The translations under genes and the position numbers were made by a program. From Chryseobacterium oryzae (GTDB taxonomy: Bacteria > Bacteroidota > Bacteroidia > Flavobacteriales > Weeksellaceae), in assembly GCF_022811665.1 (NCBI RefSeq), contig NZ_CP094529.1, positions 744,001 through 808,000 of the forward strand: DNA of 64,000 bases, in the 5' to 3' direction. Of this stretch, positions 18,254 through 26,637 are shown piece after piece. Position 1 is the stretch's first letter. Each line of letters begins with the position of its first letter. The notes under the pieces are model-generated. The model had not been told where the DNA came from. It saw only the letters and a list, made by a program, of their open reading frames with translations, and searched no databases.

Positions 18254-18703
18254 TTAAAGTATTTTAGAAACTTCATTACAAAGCCATTCCAACAATTCTA
18301 AATCATCTTTTGTAAAAGGATCTAAAGTATGGGAGTCAATATCAATCTGACCAATATTTTCTCCGTTTTTAAAGATAGGAACTACTATTTCTGCTTTTGT
18401 ATCTATGGAACAGCTTAAATAATTCTCCTGTAAATGAACATCCGGCACAAGAAAAGTTTCGTTAGAGACGGCGACTTGCCCACAAATACCTTTACCATAA
18501 GGGATTATGGTATGATCTGTTTCTGCCCCCACATAAGGTCCTAACTTAAGTTCGTTTTTATCTCCGTTTTTAAAGTAAAATCCAGTCCAGTTAAAATAAG
18601 AAATTTCTTGGTCTAAAAGATGACAAACTTTCTGAAGCTTTTCTTCGGTATTATGTTTCGGACTTTCCAATATAGACGAAATCCTTTTTTTTAATTCAGA
18701 CAT
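18254..18703 (-). CDS. GAF-domain free methionine-(R)-sulfoxide reductase-like protein
   Basis: A 149-residue single GAF domain. Sequence around GKGICGQVAVSNETFLVPDV and DTKAEIVVPIF, with GQIDIDS, matches the fRMsr family that reduces free methionine-R-sulfoxide. Two of the three catalytic-region cysteines are present: C74 (GKGICG) and C98 (YLSCS); the middle one of the E. coli enzyme is replaced, as in some family members, so a two-Cys mechanism is plausible. It starts 14 bp after the stop of the upstream 475-residue protein on the same strand, so the two are probably co-transcribed. A role in oxidative-damage repair is inferred. Confidence 0.82.
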   Translation of the reverse strand: MSELKKRISSILESPKHNTEEKLQKVCHLLDQEISYFNWTGFYFKNGDKNELKLGPYVGAETDHTIIPYGKGICGQVAVSNETFLVPDVHLQENYLSCSIDTKAEIVVPIFKNGENIGQIDIDSHTLDPFTKDDLELLEWLCNEVSKIL

Positions 18704-18717
18704 TATCAGTAATAATT

Positions 18718-20145
18718 TTATGAAAACTGTTTTAGAGATAATTCGTTTTTAAATCCGAACATTGCTCTTTCTTTAATCATTTCCGCAACACCTTCCGGTA
18801 CCTGATTTTCCCATCCGCTCATATTGCAGGCAATTTTTCTGAGAATCTCTCGGGAATAAATTTCCAAAAATTCAGGATTGTAGTTTTTAATGTCTACAAT
18901 ACGGTTGTTCAGCTTAAAATATTTGTATAACTCTTTAAGATTTTCTTCCACTTTCAGATTGTCAGAATCCAGAAGTTCGTGCGTTTCAGGATCTTTGTAA
19001 GGATAGAGGTAAACTCTCATTCCGTTTCTGAAAAACTTACCAAATGCTTCCAAAATTCCTCCTGAAAGATCTTTATAATATTTTTCATCAAAAACCATCA
19101 GCATATTGTTTACGCCCATTGCAACGCCAATATTTCCGTTGGTGTAATGCGAAAAATAATCAATCAATCTGTAATATTCGGAGAAGTTAGATATAATTAC
19201 GGTGTATCCTAATTTACCAAGAACGTCGACTCTGTCGAGAAAATCTCTTTCATTAATATCTCCGTCTGCTCGAAGGTTGGATATGGTAATTTCTATTAAA
19301 ACTTCTGTTTCCTCCATGGTACAGGTTGCATCTTTCAGAAACATATCCATACCGCTGCGAAGCATATCAATATTTACCTTTGTAACAGGTCTGAAACTTC
19401 CCCTTACCGCAAAAATATTTTTTTTGTACAAAATATCGGCAGGAAGCATATTATTACCTTCAGAATTGAAGATTACAGCATCGGTCATATTGTTTTTTAC
19501 AAGTTGTAAAGACATCAGTCTGTTATCAACATAAGCAAAAGCAGGTCCACTGAAATCAATCATATCAATTTCGAGGTTATCTGTCGCAACATCATCGTAA
19601 AGAGACTCTATGAGCCTTCTAGGATTATCGTAATAATTAAAAGCCCCGAAAATAAGGTTAACTCCAAGATTTCCTAATGTTTCCTGTTGAAGTGTAGCAT
19701 CATTTTCTTTGAATTTAACATGAATGACAATCTCATTATAATCCTGATTTTCTTCTACCTGAAAACGAATTCCTACCCAACCATGACCTTTAAGAGTTTT
19801 GTCAAAATTAATTGTAGTAACCGTATTGGCATAAGAGAAAAACTTTCTTCCCGGATGATTTTCTCTGGAAATTCTTTCCTCAATTAAAGATACTTCATAA
19901 CGAAGCATTTTTCTGAGTCTGTTTTGGGTAACATATCTGTTTTTTACCTCTTTTCCGTAAATGGCATCACTGAAATCTTTATCGTACGCCGACATTGCCT
20001 TAGCAATTGTACCTGAAGCTCCTCCAGCTCTAAAAAAGTGTCGAACAGTTTCCTGCCCAGCTCCAATTTCTGCGAAAGTACCATAAATAGTAGGATCTAA
20101 GTTAATTGTTAATGCTTTTTGTTTAGGAGTTAGTTTCTGATACAT
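18718..20145 (-). CDS. Conserved protein of unknown function (475 aa)
   Basis: A soluble 475-residue protein with no signal peptide or membrane helix. The start, TINLDPTIYGTFAEIGAGQE, with a glycine-rich AGGASGTIAKAMSAYDKDFS following, is a pattern I associate with a widespread bacterial family whose database names are inconsistent and probably wrong. Other visible landmarks are HPGRKFFSYANTVTT and a C-terminal helical part with YPYKDPETHELL. It is the first gene of an operon with the GAF reductase. The GIGAGQ-like turn might bind a nucleotide, but I cannot support a reaction. Confidence 0.75.
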   Translation of the reverse strand: MYQKLTPKQKALTINLDPTIYGTFAEIGAGQETVRHFFRAGGASGTIAKAMSAYDKDFSDAIYGKEVKNRYVTQNRLRKMLRYEVSLIEERISRENHPGRKFFSYANTVTTINFDKTLKGHGWVGIRFQVEENQDYNEIVIHVKFKENDATLQQETLGNLGVNLIFGAFNYYDNPRRLIESLYDDVATDNLEIDMIDFSGPAFAYVDNRLMSLQLVKNNMTDAVIFNSEGNNMLPADILYKKNIFAVRGSFRPVTKVNIDMLRSGMDMFLKDATCTMEETEVLIEITISNLRADGDINERDFLDRVDVLGKLGYTVIISNFSEYYRLIDYFSHYTNGNIGVAMGVNNMLMVFDEKYYKDLSGGILEAFGKFFRNGMRVYLYPYKDPETHELLDSDNLKVEENLKELYKYFKLNNRIVDIKNYNPEFLEIYSREILRKIACNMSGWENQVPEGVAEMIKERAMFGFKNELSLKQFS

Positions 20146-20198
20146 TAGGACATTAAATTTTTCGTAAATTTACCAAAATTAAAACAACCTCAAAAGAA

Positions 20199-20966
20199 AT
20201 GAAGTTGAAATTTTTAGGAACAGGAACATCACAAGGCGTTCCGGTGATTGGTTGCCAATGTGAGGTATGTACATCAGATAACCCGAAAGACACACGCTTT
20301 AGGGCATCTGCAATGATTACTACAGACGAAAACAGGAAAATTCTTATCGACTGCGGACCAGATTTCAGGCAGCAAATGCTTCTTAATCATGAAAATCATA
20401 TTGATGTAACGCTTCTTACCCATGAACATAATGACCATGTTATCGGTCTCGATGATATGCGCCCTTTAATCTTTAAAAGTGGTAAAAATATGCCTCTTTA
20501 TTGTATGAAAAGGGTTGGTGAGGAAGTGAAAAACCGTTTTCCATACGCTTTTGCCAATGAAAGATATCCAGGTGCACCCGCTTTTGATCTGCATGAAATA
20601 AAAAATGAAAAATTTACAGTTGCAGATACTGAGATTCTTCCTATTGAAGTTACTCATTTTAAAATATCGATTTTTGGATATAAGTTTAAAAACCTGGCTT
20701 ATATTACAGATGCGGGTTCAATTTCAGAGTCAGAGAAAGAAAAATTGAAGAATCTGGATGTACTTATTTTGAACTGCATCCGTAAGTTCGATCCTCATCC
20801 TGCTCATTTTATTTTGCCGGACATCTTGCAGCTTCATAAAGAATTAAAACCTAAAAAATTATTTCTTACTCATATCAGTCATCATTTTGGTCTGCATGAT
20901 GTTGAAAATAAACTGCTTCCCGACGGTATTAGCCTTGCTTACGATGGTTTAGAAATAAATTTTTAA
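20199..20966 (+). CDS. PhnP-like metallo-beta-lactamase fold phosphodiesterase
   Basis: A 255-residue MBL-fold hydrolase. Metal-binding motif THEHNDHVIGLDD (H75-E-H-N-D-H) is intact, and the N-terminal TGTSQGVPVIGCQCEVC carries the CxCxxC structural zinc site typical of PhnP and its relatives, which cleave cyclic or linear phosphodiesters. Further ligands are ITDAG and the terminal SHHFGLHD histidines. It starts 53 bp from the divergent minus-strand gene at 20145. Flavobacteria generally lack the C-P lyase operon where PhnP was defined, and none is seen here, so the true substrate is open. Confidence 0.85.
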   Translation: MKLKFLGTGTSQGVPVIGCQCEVCTSDNPKDTRFRASAMITTDENRKILIDCGPDFRQQMLLNHENHIDVTLLTHEHNDHVIGLDDMRPLIFKSGKNMPLYCMKRVGEEVKNRFPYAFANERYPGAPAFDLHEIKNEKFTVADTEILPIEVTHFKISIFGYKFKNLAYITDAGSISESEKEKLKNLDVLILNCIRKFDPHPAHFILPDILQLHKELKPKKLFLTHISHHFGLHDVENKLLPDGISLAYDGLEINF

Positions 20967-20985
20967 CAAAAACTGAAAAATGTTT

Positions 20986-21014
20986 TTGAATAGTAAAAAA
21001 AGTTTCTATATTTG
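20986..21014 (+). promoter_or_regulatory. Promoter of tRNA-Leu (TTG-N18-TATATTTG)
   Basis: TTG at 20986-20988, an 18-bp spacer and TATATTTG at 21007-21014, ending 17 bp before the tRNA: a full-consensus Bacteroidota promoter. Confidence 0.7.
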
Positions 21015-21031
21015 CACACCGATTTACACGA

Positions 21032-21111
21032 GCCCAAGTGGCGGAATTGGTAGACGCGCTGGTCTCAAACACCAGTTCTTAGGAGTACCGGTTCGATCCC
21101 GGTCTTGGGTA
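21032..21111 (+). tRNA. tRNA-Leu (anticodon CAA)
   Basis: A class II tRNA: acceptor GCCCAAG pairs with CTTGGGT, D-arm GCG...CGC with GGTAGA, anticodon stem CTGGT/ACCAG around loop CTCAAAC (anticodon CAA, reading UUG), a short variable arm, and T-arm ACCGG-TTCGATC-CCGGT. The discriminator base is A at 21111 and CCA is not encoded. A strong promoter lies upstream and a terminator starts 5 bp after. Confidence 0.97.
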
Positions 21112-21116
21112 CAAAA

Positions 21117-21152
21117 AACCTCTGAAATCATCTGATTTTCAGAGGTTTTTGA
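21117..21152 (+). terminator. Terminator of tRNA-Leu
   Basis: AACCTCTGAAA pairs with TTTCAGAGGTT, followed by TTT. Confidence 0.85.
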
Positions 21153-21244
21153 TTTTTATAAACTGTTTAGACTGTTCTTTCTGTTTTTTGTTAATTAAAG
21201 AAATACAAAAATTAAGTATCTTCGCTTTTTTAAAATACATATAA

Positions 21245-22420
21245 ATGAAAAGGTTAATCTCCGGATTATTGGTCTTTTTTAGCATTCTTTTATGGGCTCA
21301 GGAAGGAATTCAGTTTGATGAAATTCCGTTTAAAGATTTGCTGTCAAAAGCAAAAAAAGAAAATAAACTTGTGTTTATTGATGCTTATGCTTCGTGGTGC
21401 GGACCGTGCAAGATGATGGAGAGAAATACTTTTCCCCGAAAGTCTGTTGGAGATTTTTACAACAAAAATTTTGTGAATTCCAGAATTGATATGGAAAAAG
21501 GAGAAGGAAGAGAAATTGCGGCTAGATTTGCAGTAAGATCTTATCCTACCTATCTTTTTCTTAATGCTGATGGAGAACTTGTAGCTCAAAATTACGGCTA
21601 CATGGAAGAAAGCGTTTTTTTGGCGATGGCTCAGGATATAAGCTCTCCTAAAAATAAAAAAGGTTCGTTTAAAGAAAGGTTTGAAAAGGGAGAAAAAGAT
21701 CCTGAATTTCTGATCAGTATTATGAGACTTAATGCTAATGCAGATTACGATTTTGCAAAAAAAGCATCTGAAAGATATTTTACCAACAAATCTAAAACCG
21801 AATTACTCAACAAAGAAGAGATTGGATATTTGCTTTTTTTTCTGAAATCTCCGCAAGATCCCAATTATAAAGTATTTGAAGATAGAAAATCTGATATTCT
21901 ACAATATTTCCCTGAGCAGAATTATAATGATTTTAAAAATCAGCTTCTTTTGGCAAAAATAGTTCAGGAATCTATTGATGAAAATAATAAAAAGATTAAT
22001 GATGATTATTTTCTTAAAACTGCGGAGCCTATAGTTGGTAGAGAAACTGCACTGTTAAAGCTTAATCAAACCCAACTTGCTTATTACGAACAGAATGCTA
22101 ACTTCCAAGAATATGCTAAAGCCGCTTTAGAATATTATAAAAATGCAGATTCTTTTGATACTAACGAGCTGTTAAAAGCTGCATGGATTTTTGCGGATCA
22201 TATTAAAGATAAGTCTTCATTGAAAAAGGCAGCAGAGTGGGCAGAAAAATCTGTAATGAGGGGAGAAACTTCCGAAAATACCTATATTTTAGCCAAAATA
22301 TATTTCAATATTGGGAATAAAGAATTAGCTAAAAATTTTGCTGAATTATCCAAAGATATCGCAATAAAAAGTGGGAAAGATGCTCACTTAGCTCAAGAAT
22401 TAATTAATCAGATAAAATAA
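21245..22420 (+). CDS. Secreted thioredoxin-domain protein with helical C-terminal half
   Basis: A 391-residue periplasmic protein. Signal peptide ending LLWAQ, then a thioredoxin fold (about 22-135) with the active site W51-C52-G-P-C55 in AYASWCGPCK and the cis-proline segment RSYPTYLF. The remaining 250 residues are predicted helical and TPR-like (repeating aromatic/Ala pattern, SENTYILAKIYFNIGNKELAKNF shortened here). Likely a thiol oxidoreductase with a protein-interaction domain acting on envelope proteins. The next gene begins 1 bp after its stop, so it leads an operon. Confidence 0.85.
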   Translation: MKRLISGLLVFFSILLWAQEGIQFDEIPFKDLLSKAKKENKLVFIDAYASWCGPCKMMERNTFPRKSVGDFYNKNFVNSRIDMEKGEGREIAARFAVRSYPTYLFLNADGELVAQNYGYMEESVFLAMAQDISSPKNKKGSFKERFEKGEKDPEFLISIMRLNANADYDFAKKASERYFTNKSKTELLNKEEIGYLLFFLKSPQDPNYKVFEDRKSDILQYFPEQNYNDFKNQLLLAKIVQESIDENNKKINDDYFLKTAEPIVGRETALLKLNQTQLAYYEQNANFQEYAKAALEYYKNADSFDTNELLKAAWIFADHIKDKSSLKKAAEWAEKSVMRGETSENTYILAKIYFNIGNKELAKNFAELSKDIAIKSGKDAHLAQELINQIK

Positions 22421-22421
22421 G

Positions 22422-23081
22422 ATGAAAAAAAAATTTTTTAACATTAAACTTTTGATGACATTTTCGTTGTCATTACTTGCTGTTTTAAGTATTCAAGCTC
22501 AACAAACCACCGATAAAACTGCGGTAGAAAAAAAGCTTTATGTAAAAGGAAATGTTCTATTGGCTCCAATCGGTATCGTTAATTTAGGATTAGAAAAACA
22601 GATTAATAACAATTTTACAGTTCAGGGAGACGTAGTGATTTCACCGTGGAAATCTTTTTCAGGGCACGAACTTCAGTACTATTCTTTGTCTGGAGAAGGT
22701 AGATATTATTTTAATGAAGCATTTCAAGGTTGGTTTGTGGGAGCGAATATTTCTGTTGCAACTTTCGTGCTTCAAAAATGGAATTATTGGAAGGATGAGC
22801 CATTTCCTAGTAAAAATGAAGAAGGTGTAACGTATACAAAATCAAATCTTTACCAAAAGGGTTTTTCTGTTTTGTTTGGTGCAACTTTAGGGTATCAGTT
22901 TAAATTATCAGACAAATGGAGAATGGAATTGTATGGAACCATAGGTACCTCTCAGGATTTTTACAAAGGATACGATAGAATTTCCGGTAAAAGATATGAT
23001 GAAGATCCAAACGGATATAATAGAAGTGGAGAGATTATTCCCTACAGAGGTGGTTTAATGATTTCTTATCAGTTGAAATAA
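22422..23081 (+). CDS. DUF3575-like outer-membrane beta-barrel protein
   Basis: A 219-residue exported protein with signal peptide ending SIQAQ. Alternating hydrophobic/polar strands with aromatic ends (VKGNVLLAPIGIVNLGLEKQ, GEGRYYF, FSVLFGATLGYQFKL) fit a small beta-barrel of the DUF3575 type; the final strand GGLMISYQLK ends near the C-terminus. It directly follows the thioredoxin-like gene and precedes a small membrane protein by 19 bp. Role unknown; a structural outer-membrane protein whose folding may need the upstream thiol protein, although it contains no cysteine pair. Confidence 0.7.
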   Translation: MKKKFFNIKLLMTFSLSLLAVLSIQAQQTTDKTAVEKKLYVKGNVLLAPIGIVNLGLEKQINNNFTVQGDVVISPWKSFSGHELQYYSLSGEGRYYFNEAFQGWFVGANISVATFVLQKWNYWKDEPFPSKNEEGVTYTKSNLYQKGFSVLFGATLGYQFKLSDKWRMELYGTIGTSQDFYKGYDRISGKRYDEDPNGYNRSGEIIPYRGGLMISYQLK

Positions 23082-23100
23082 TTTATTTAAAAATATTATC

Positions 23101-23307
23101 ATGAAGCTATTCGGGAAACATCATCTTATTATATCTGCGATTACTTTTGTAATTCTTTTTTTGATGAATTATATTGGGAACGACGAAGCAGATAAAGTGC
23201 AAAGAGCCCTTATGATTGCCGTTTCAGGAGTTATTGGTTTAACCTTGGGTTTAATTATTATGAACAAAGGGAAGAACGATAAAACCCCTCCCCATAATTT
23301 TGATTGA
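23101..23307 (+). CDS. Small inner-membrane protein (68 aa)
   Basis: A 68-residue protein with two membrane helices (about 8-25 and 37-57) joined by a short charged loop (GNDEADKVQR) and ending in a basic, Pro-rich tail. Third gene of the thioredoxin-led operon. No family recognised. Only 22 bp separate it from the convergent anti-sigma-like gene, with no obvious terminator. Confidence 0.6.
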   Translation: MKLFGKHHLIISAITFVILFLMNYIGNDEADKVQRALMIAVSGVIGLTLGLIIMNKGKNDKTPPHNFD

Positions 23308-23329
23308 TTTTTGTTGTTCTTAATGAATA

Positions 23330-24013
23330 TTAGCTCTTGATGTTTTCTTGAGATTCTATTTCTTTAAGCTGCTTTAGGTTTTTGTCTAATCTGCTCATGA
23401 TGATTCCGTAAACCAAGCGGTAATAAATCCAGATTAAAAATATGCAGAGAATTGTACTAGCAACGATTCCAGCAACAAATCCTGTAAATTCGGAGTTACT
23501 GAGTTGGATATGTTGGGTATTGAGTATATAAAATGCAAATCCAGTTAAAACTAAAATCAAAACAATCAGCAAACCAATGTTGGTAAGGATAAATGCGTTA
23601 ACTGTTTTCTTGAAAGTAATTATTCTGATGATGAACAGTTTAAGATCTTCCTGTACTTTTATTTTGATGTAATTCAGATAAAATTTAACTACAAAAAAAC
23701 CTGTTACTAAGAGGCTTAAAACTTTTATAAGCAGGTAAATATGATTGAGTTTTGTTTCAAGCTCAATATCTTTTTTCACACCCATTTTTTCTAAAATGGA
23801 GAGGAAACTTTCGGAATCATTGCTTTTTATGATGTAAAATAATGCTAAAACCGTAAAAAATAAAAATTCGGCTACACTAATCCAGAAAATATATTTCATG
23901 TAGTTGCGCGATTTTTTATTGAGCATTTTCAGAATCTCATTATAATCGTATTTAGGCTGTACAGGTTGTTCCTGCCAGGTTTTCTTAAAGCTGTCTAAAT
24001 CAAATTCAGGCAT
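23330..24013 (-). CDS. Membrane protein paired with second ECF sigma factor
   Basis: A 227-residue protein: a soluble start (FDLDSFKKTWQEQPVQP, about 1-40), then four membrane helices at about 41-62, 90-112, 134-158 and 171-195, ending in a charged helix. Its start overlaps the end of the sigma gene by 8 bp, so the two are translationally linked. Architecture and position match the protein at 15173, and both are probably membrane partners of their sigma factors. No recognised anti-sigma domain. Confidence 0.62.
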   Translation of the reverse strand: MPEFDLDSFKKTWQEQPVQPKYDYNEILKMLNKKSRNYMKYIFWISVAEFLFFTVLALFYIIKSNDSESFLSILEKMGVKKDIELETKLNHIYLLIKVLSLLVTGFFVVKFYLNYIKIKVQEDLKLFIIRIITFKKTVNAFILTNIGLLIVLILVLTGFAFYILNTQHIQLSNSEFTGFVAGIVASTILCIFLIWIYYRLVYGIIMSRLDKNLKQLKEIESQENIKS

Positions 24014-24497
24014 GTTTTTCCATTTTTTCTTTAAGTACTTTCTTAAGTCGGTTCATCTTTACGCGTGCATTCACTTCGGTAATTCCTAAATTTTCTGCAA
24101 TATCTTTATAAGGAAGATCATCCAGATACATCATTACAATTGCTCTTTCTATATTTGGTAAAGTTTTAATTACGGTGTAAAGCAGTGAAATTTGCTGTTG
24201 CTTATCATCATCATCTTCCAAAAAATCCCGATGATTAATATCCAGCTCATTGGTTTGAATGCTTTTGGTTTTCTTTCTAAAAAGTGTAATAGCAGTATTC
24301 AACGCTACACGATACATCCATGTGGAAATTTTAGAGTTTCCTTTAAAAGAATCGTAGCTTCGCCACAATTGGAGTACGATTTCCTGAAAAAGATCTTCTT
24401 CATCTTCCAGAGAATTGGTATAAAGACGCGAAACTTTAATAATCAGTCCCTGATTATCTTTTACAAGCTGCGCAAATTCTTTTTCTTTATAAACCAA
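24006..24497 (-). CDS. ECF RNA polymerase sigma factor, TTG start
   Basis: A 163-residue ECF sigma factor: region 2 (about 22-90) with DLFQEIVLQLWRSYDSF and ISTWMYRVALNTA, an acidic linker (LEDDDDKQQQ), and region 4 (about 105-160) with LPYKDIAENLGITEVNARVKMNRLKK. The frame opens at TTG 24497; no ATG exists before region 2, so TTG is the likely start. It overlaps the downstream membrane protein gene. A weak ECF-like promoter (TGTTAC-N17-CGTGCTGTC) lies immediately upstream. Confidence 0.92.
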   Translation of the reverse strand: MVYKEKEFAQLVKDNQGLIIKVSRLYTNSLEDEEDLFQEIVLQLWRSYDSFKGNSKISTWMYRVALNTAITLFRKKTKSIQTNELDINHRDFLEDDDDKQQQISLLYTVIKTLPNIERAIVMMYLDDLPYKDIAENLGITEVNARVKMNRLKKVLKEKMEKHA

Positions 24498-24508
24498 AAC
24501 AAATTTAT

Positions 24509-24540
24509 GACAGCACGAAGATAATAATTTTAATGTAACA
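24509..24540 (-). promoter_or_regulatory. Possible ECF-type promoter of the second sigma gene
   Basis: On the minus strand TGTTAC (24540-24535), 17 bp, then CGTGCTGTC (24517-24509), 11 bp before the TTG start. It resembles, but does not equal, the motif before the first ECF locus. Confidence 0.35.
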
Positions 24541-24634
24541 ATCTAACAATGCAGGAATCTAACAATTTTTAAATAAATTATAACTTCTTTTAGATTGGTA
24601 AATTGGTACACTGCTACAGTGTTATATTAAATTG

Positions 24635-24642
24635 TATCTTTG
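24635..24642 (+). promoter_or_regulatory. -7 box TATCTTTG of the RNase P RNA gene
   Basis: TATCTTTG matches TAnnTTTG and ends four bases before the first paired base of the RNA, the spacing expected for a start at the mature 5' end. Confidence 0.6.
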
Positions 24643-24646
24643 CAGC

Positions 24647-24969
24647 CACGAGAAAATCGGCTTGTTGATTCTTACTTCGGTAAGGGTAGGAAAGTCCGGA
24701 CACCATAGAGCAGCAAAGCGGATAACATCCGTCATCCGTGAGGATAGGACAAGTGCAACAGAAAGCAGGTACAGTTCGGCTGTAGTGAAACCAGGTAAAC
24801 TCTTTGCGGTGCAATGATAAGTATATCGGTTCTTTTCAGCAATGAAAATAGGGGCGGCTCGTCCTGAAAGCCGAGGGGTAATCAGCTCAAGTTTTGCAGC
24901 AATGTAAAACGTAGATAAATAACAGGCACTTTTTTAAAGTACAAAATCCGGCTTATAGGTTTTCTCGTG
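24647..24969 (+). ncRNA. rnpB: RNase P RNA
   Basis: The catalytic RNA of RNase P, which trims tRNA 5' leaders. The ends pair as helix P1 (CACGAGAAAA with TTTTCTCGTG). The universally conserved core is present: TAGGAAAGTCCGGAC near 24688, ACAGAAA near 24757, and the 3' part with GTAGATAAAT and CCGGCTTATAG. Length is about 323 nt, near the lower end for bacterial class A RNAs. It has its own promoter and lies alone between the ECF locus and ppk2. Confidence 0.95.
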
Positions 24970-25042
24970 TTTTTTGATAGTGACGAATACGCAAATTCAT
25001 TTTCTGATTCCGTATCCGCCACATTTTTTAGAATTGAATTTT

Positions 25043-25912
25043 CTATTCGCTTTCTAATTTCTTTTTGGCTTCATCCAAACCTTTTCTGTCTTCTTTTGAA
25101 AGTTCTGGGAATTTCAAATTCATTTTTTCTAGAGTATCAATAATAATTTGCAGTGCAGAAAGTCTTGCAAACCATTTGTTATCCGCCGGAATTACATACC
25201 AAGGTGCTTTATCTTTTGAAGTTTCATTAATGGCTTCTTCATAATATTTCATGTAATCATCAAACAAATCCCTTTCCGGAAGATCAGATGCAGAGAATTT
25301 CCAGTTTTTTTCCTGCTCATTAATACGATCCAGAAGACGTTTCTTCTGTTCTTTTTTAGAAACATTTAAAAAAATCTTCACAATTGTGGTTCCGTTATCA
25401 GCGAGATGCTTTTCGAAATTTCTGATGCTTTCGTAGCGGTTTTTCCAAAACTGATCATCAAAATCTTTTACAGACTTCCATGTTTTTTCGCTCAGATTAT
25501 ATTCCGGATGAACTTTACATACCAAAACGCTTTCGTAGTGAGATCTGTTGAAAATTCCAATCATTCCCTTTTGAGGTAAAGCTAAATAATGTCTCCATAA
25601 AAAATCATGAGAATATTCTTTAGAAGTGGGTGTTTTAAAACTGGTAACATTGCAGCCCTGCGGATTTACACCTCCAAAAACATGTTCTATTAAACTGTCT
25701 TTACCTGCGGCATCCATTGCCTGAAGCACAACAAGAAGAGATTGGCTTCCGTCTGCGTAAAGCTTTTCCTGCAATTCGCGAAGTTTATCTTTTTCTTCAC
25801 CTAATATTTTTAATCCCTCTTCTTTGGTAAGATTACCTTCATACTCGGTAGAAGTTTTTTTTATAGAAAAATTTCCTTTTACAAGAAAATCGTCAGAAAA
25901 ATTAGTATCCAT
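25043..25912 (-). CDS. Polyphosphate kinase 2 family enzyme
   Basis: A 289-residue PPK2 family polyphosphate:nucleotide phosphotransferase. Walker A is AMDAAGKDS (about 65-73), Walker B/lid region includes GIFNRSHYESVL, and the lid helix RLLDRINEQEKNWKFSASD is recognisable. Such enzymes phosphorylate nucleoside mono- or diphosphates with polyphosphate, or the reverse. The single-domain length fits class I or III. Monocistronic on the minus strand, with an 89-bp intergenic gap downstream reaching the RNase P RNA. Direction and nucleotide preference cannot be read from sequence. Confidence 0.9.
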   Translation of the reverse strand: MDTNFSDDFLVKGNFSIKKTSTEYEGNLTKEEGLKILGEEKDKLRELQEKLYADGSQSLLVVLQAMDAAGKDSLIEHVFGGVNPQGCNVTSFKTPTSKEYSHDFLWRHYLALPQKGMIGIFNRSHYESVLVCKVHPEYNLSEKTWKSVKDFDDQFWKNRYESIRNFEKHLADNGTTIVKIFLNVSKKEQKKRLLDRINEQEKNWKFSASDLPERDLFDDYMKYYEEAINETSKDKAPWYVIPADNKWFARLSALQIIIDTLEKMNLKFPELSKEDRKGLDEAKKKLESE

Positions 25913-25990
25913 ATTTGCGTAAAAATTAAATGGGTGTTTAGGGTTTCTAAAAGATTTTATGTGATCTTTAAAGTTTGAAATAAATATAAT

Positions 25991-26020
25991 AAAAAATCCG
26001 TCTCGAAAGAAACGGATGAT
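25991..26020 (-). terminator. Terminator of the DUF1573 gene
   Basis: ATCCGTCTC / GAAACGGAT arms with one mismatch; on the minus strand they are followed by TTTTTTATT. Confidence 0.7.
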
Positions 26021-26039
26021 ATAATTTTCTGTGCAGCTA

Positions 26040-26507
26040 TTATTTTGCAGCAGCAGCTTTTCTAGCTTCTTTAGCTGCTTTTTTTTCAGCTTTAGCTTTA
26101 GCTTTCAGTTCTTTAGGTGTTAATGGCTTCGGATCTGGAGCATTAGGAGTTACTTCACCTTTAATGTAAATTACGCTTCTGCTGTTAACAGGATCGTTAG
26201 AAAAAACTTCAATCATTTTTTGAAACGGAGCCACATTAGCTGTTGCATACCCTACTTTTATCTTCGCAGATTTTCCCGGTGCAATAGGCGTAGTGCTGAA
26301 TTCTGGTGTAGTACATCCGCAAGATGCTTTTACATTAGAAATAATAAGTGGCTTATCACCAGTATTGGTTACAGTGAAAAATCTTGTACCGTCAGAATTT
26401 GGTTTAATTTGACCATATTCGTAAGTGGTTTTGTCAAAAGTAATAGTCTGTGCAGATGCTAAAGCGAAAGTTCCGAATAAAGCAATTCCTGCGATTAATT
26501 TTTTCAT
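26040..26507 (-). CDS. DUF1573 (Ig-like/HYDIN-type) periplasmic protein with Lys/Ala tail
   Basis: A 155-residue exported protein. Signal peptide ends FALASAQ; residues 25-118 form a DUF1573 domain with TVTNTGDKPLIISNVKASCG and CTTPEFSTTPIAPG shortened, including the paired cysteines of CGC. After a Pro-rich hinge, the last 30 residues are Lys/Ala/Glu-rich and helical. In Bacteroidota DUF1573 proteins are abundant exported proteins of unknown role. It has its own terminator, and is divergent from valS. Confidence 0.85.
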   Translation of the reverse strand: MKKLIAGIALFGTFALASAQTITFDKTTYEYGQIKPNSDGTRFFTVTNTGDKPLIISNVKASCGCTTPEFSTTPIAPGKSAKIKVGYATANVAPFQKMIEVFSNDPVNSRSVIYIKGEVTPNAPDPKPLTPKELKAKAKAEKKAAKEARKAAAAK

Positions 26508-26599
26508 ATTCTTTGAATGTTAAATACGTTGTTAGATAAATTTTGAAGAACAAAGTTAAAAATTATTTTAATTAGTGCTTAGATTTTTTTACTTTAAAC

Positions 26600-26607
26600 T
26601 ATTTTTG
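26600..26607 (+). promoter_or_regulatory. -7 box TATTTTTG upstream of valS
   Basis: TATTTTTG matches TAnnTTTG, 30 bp before the ATG at 26638. No leader structure such as a T-box is seen. Confidence 0.5.
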
Positions 26608-26637
26608 CAAATTGTAAGATAAAGAAATTAAAATTCT

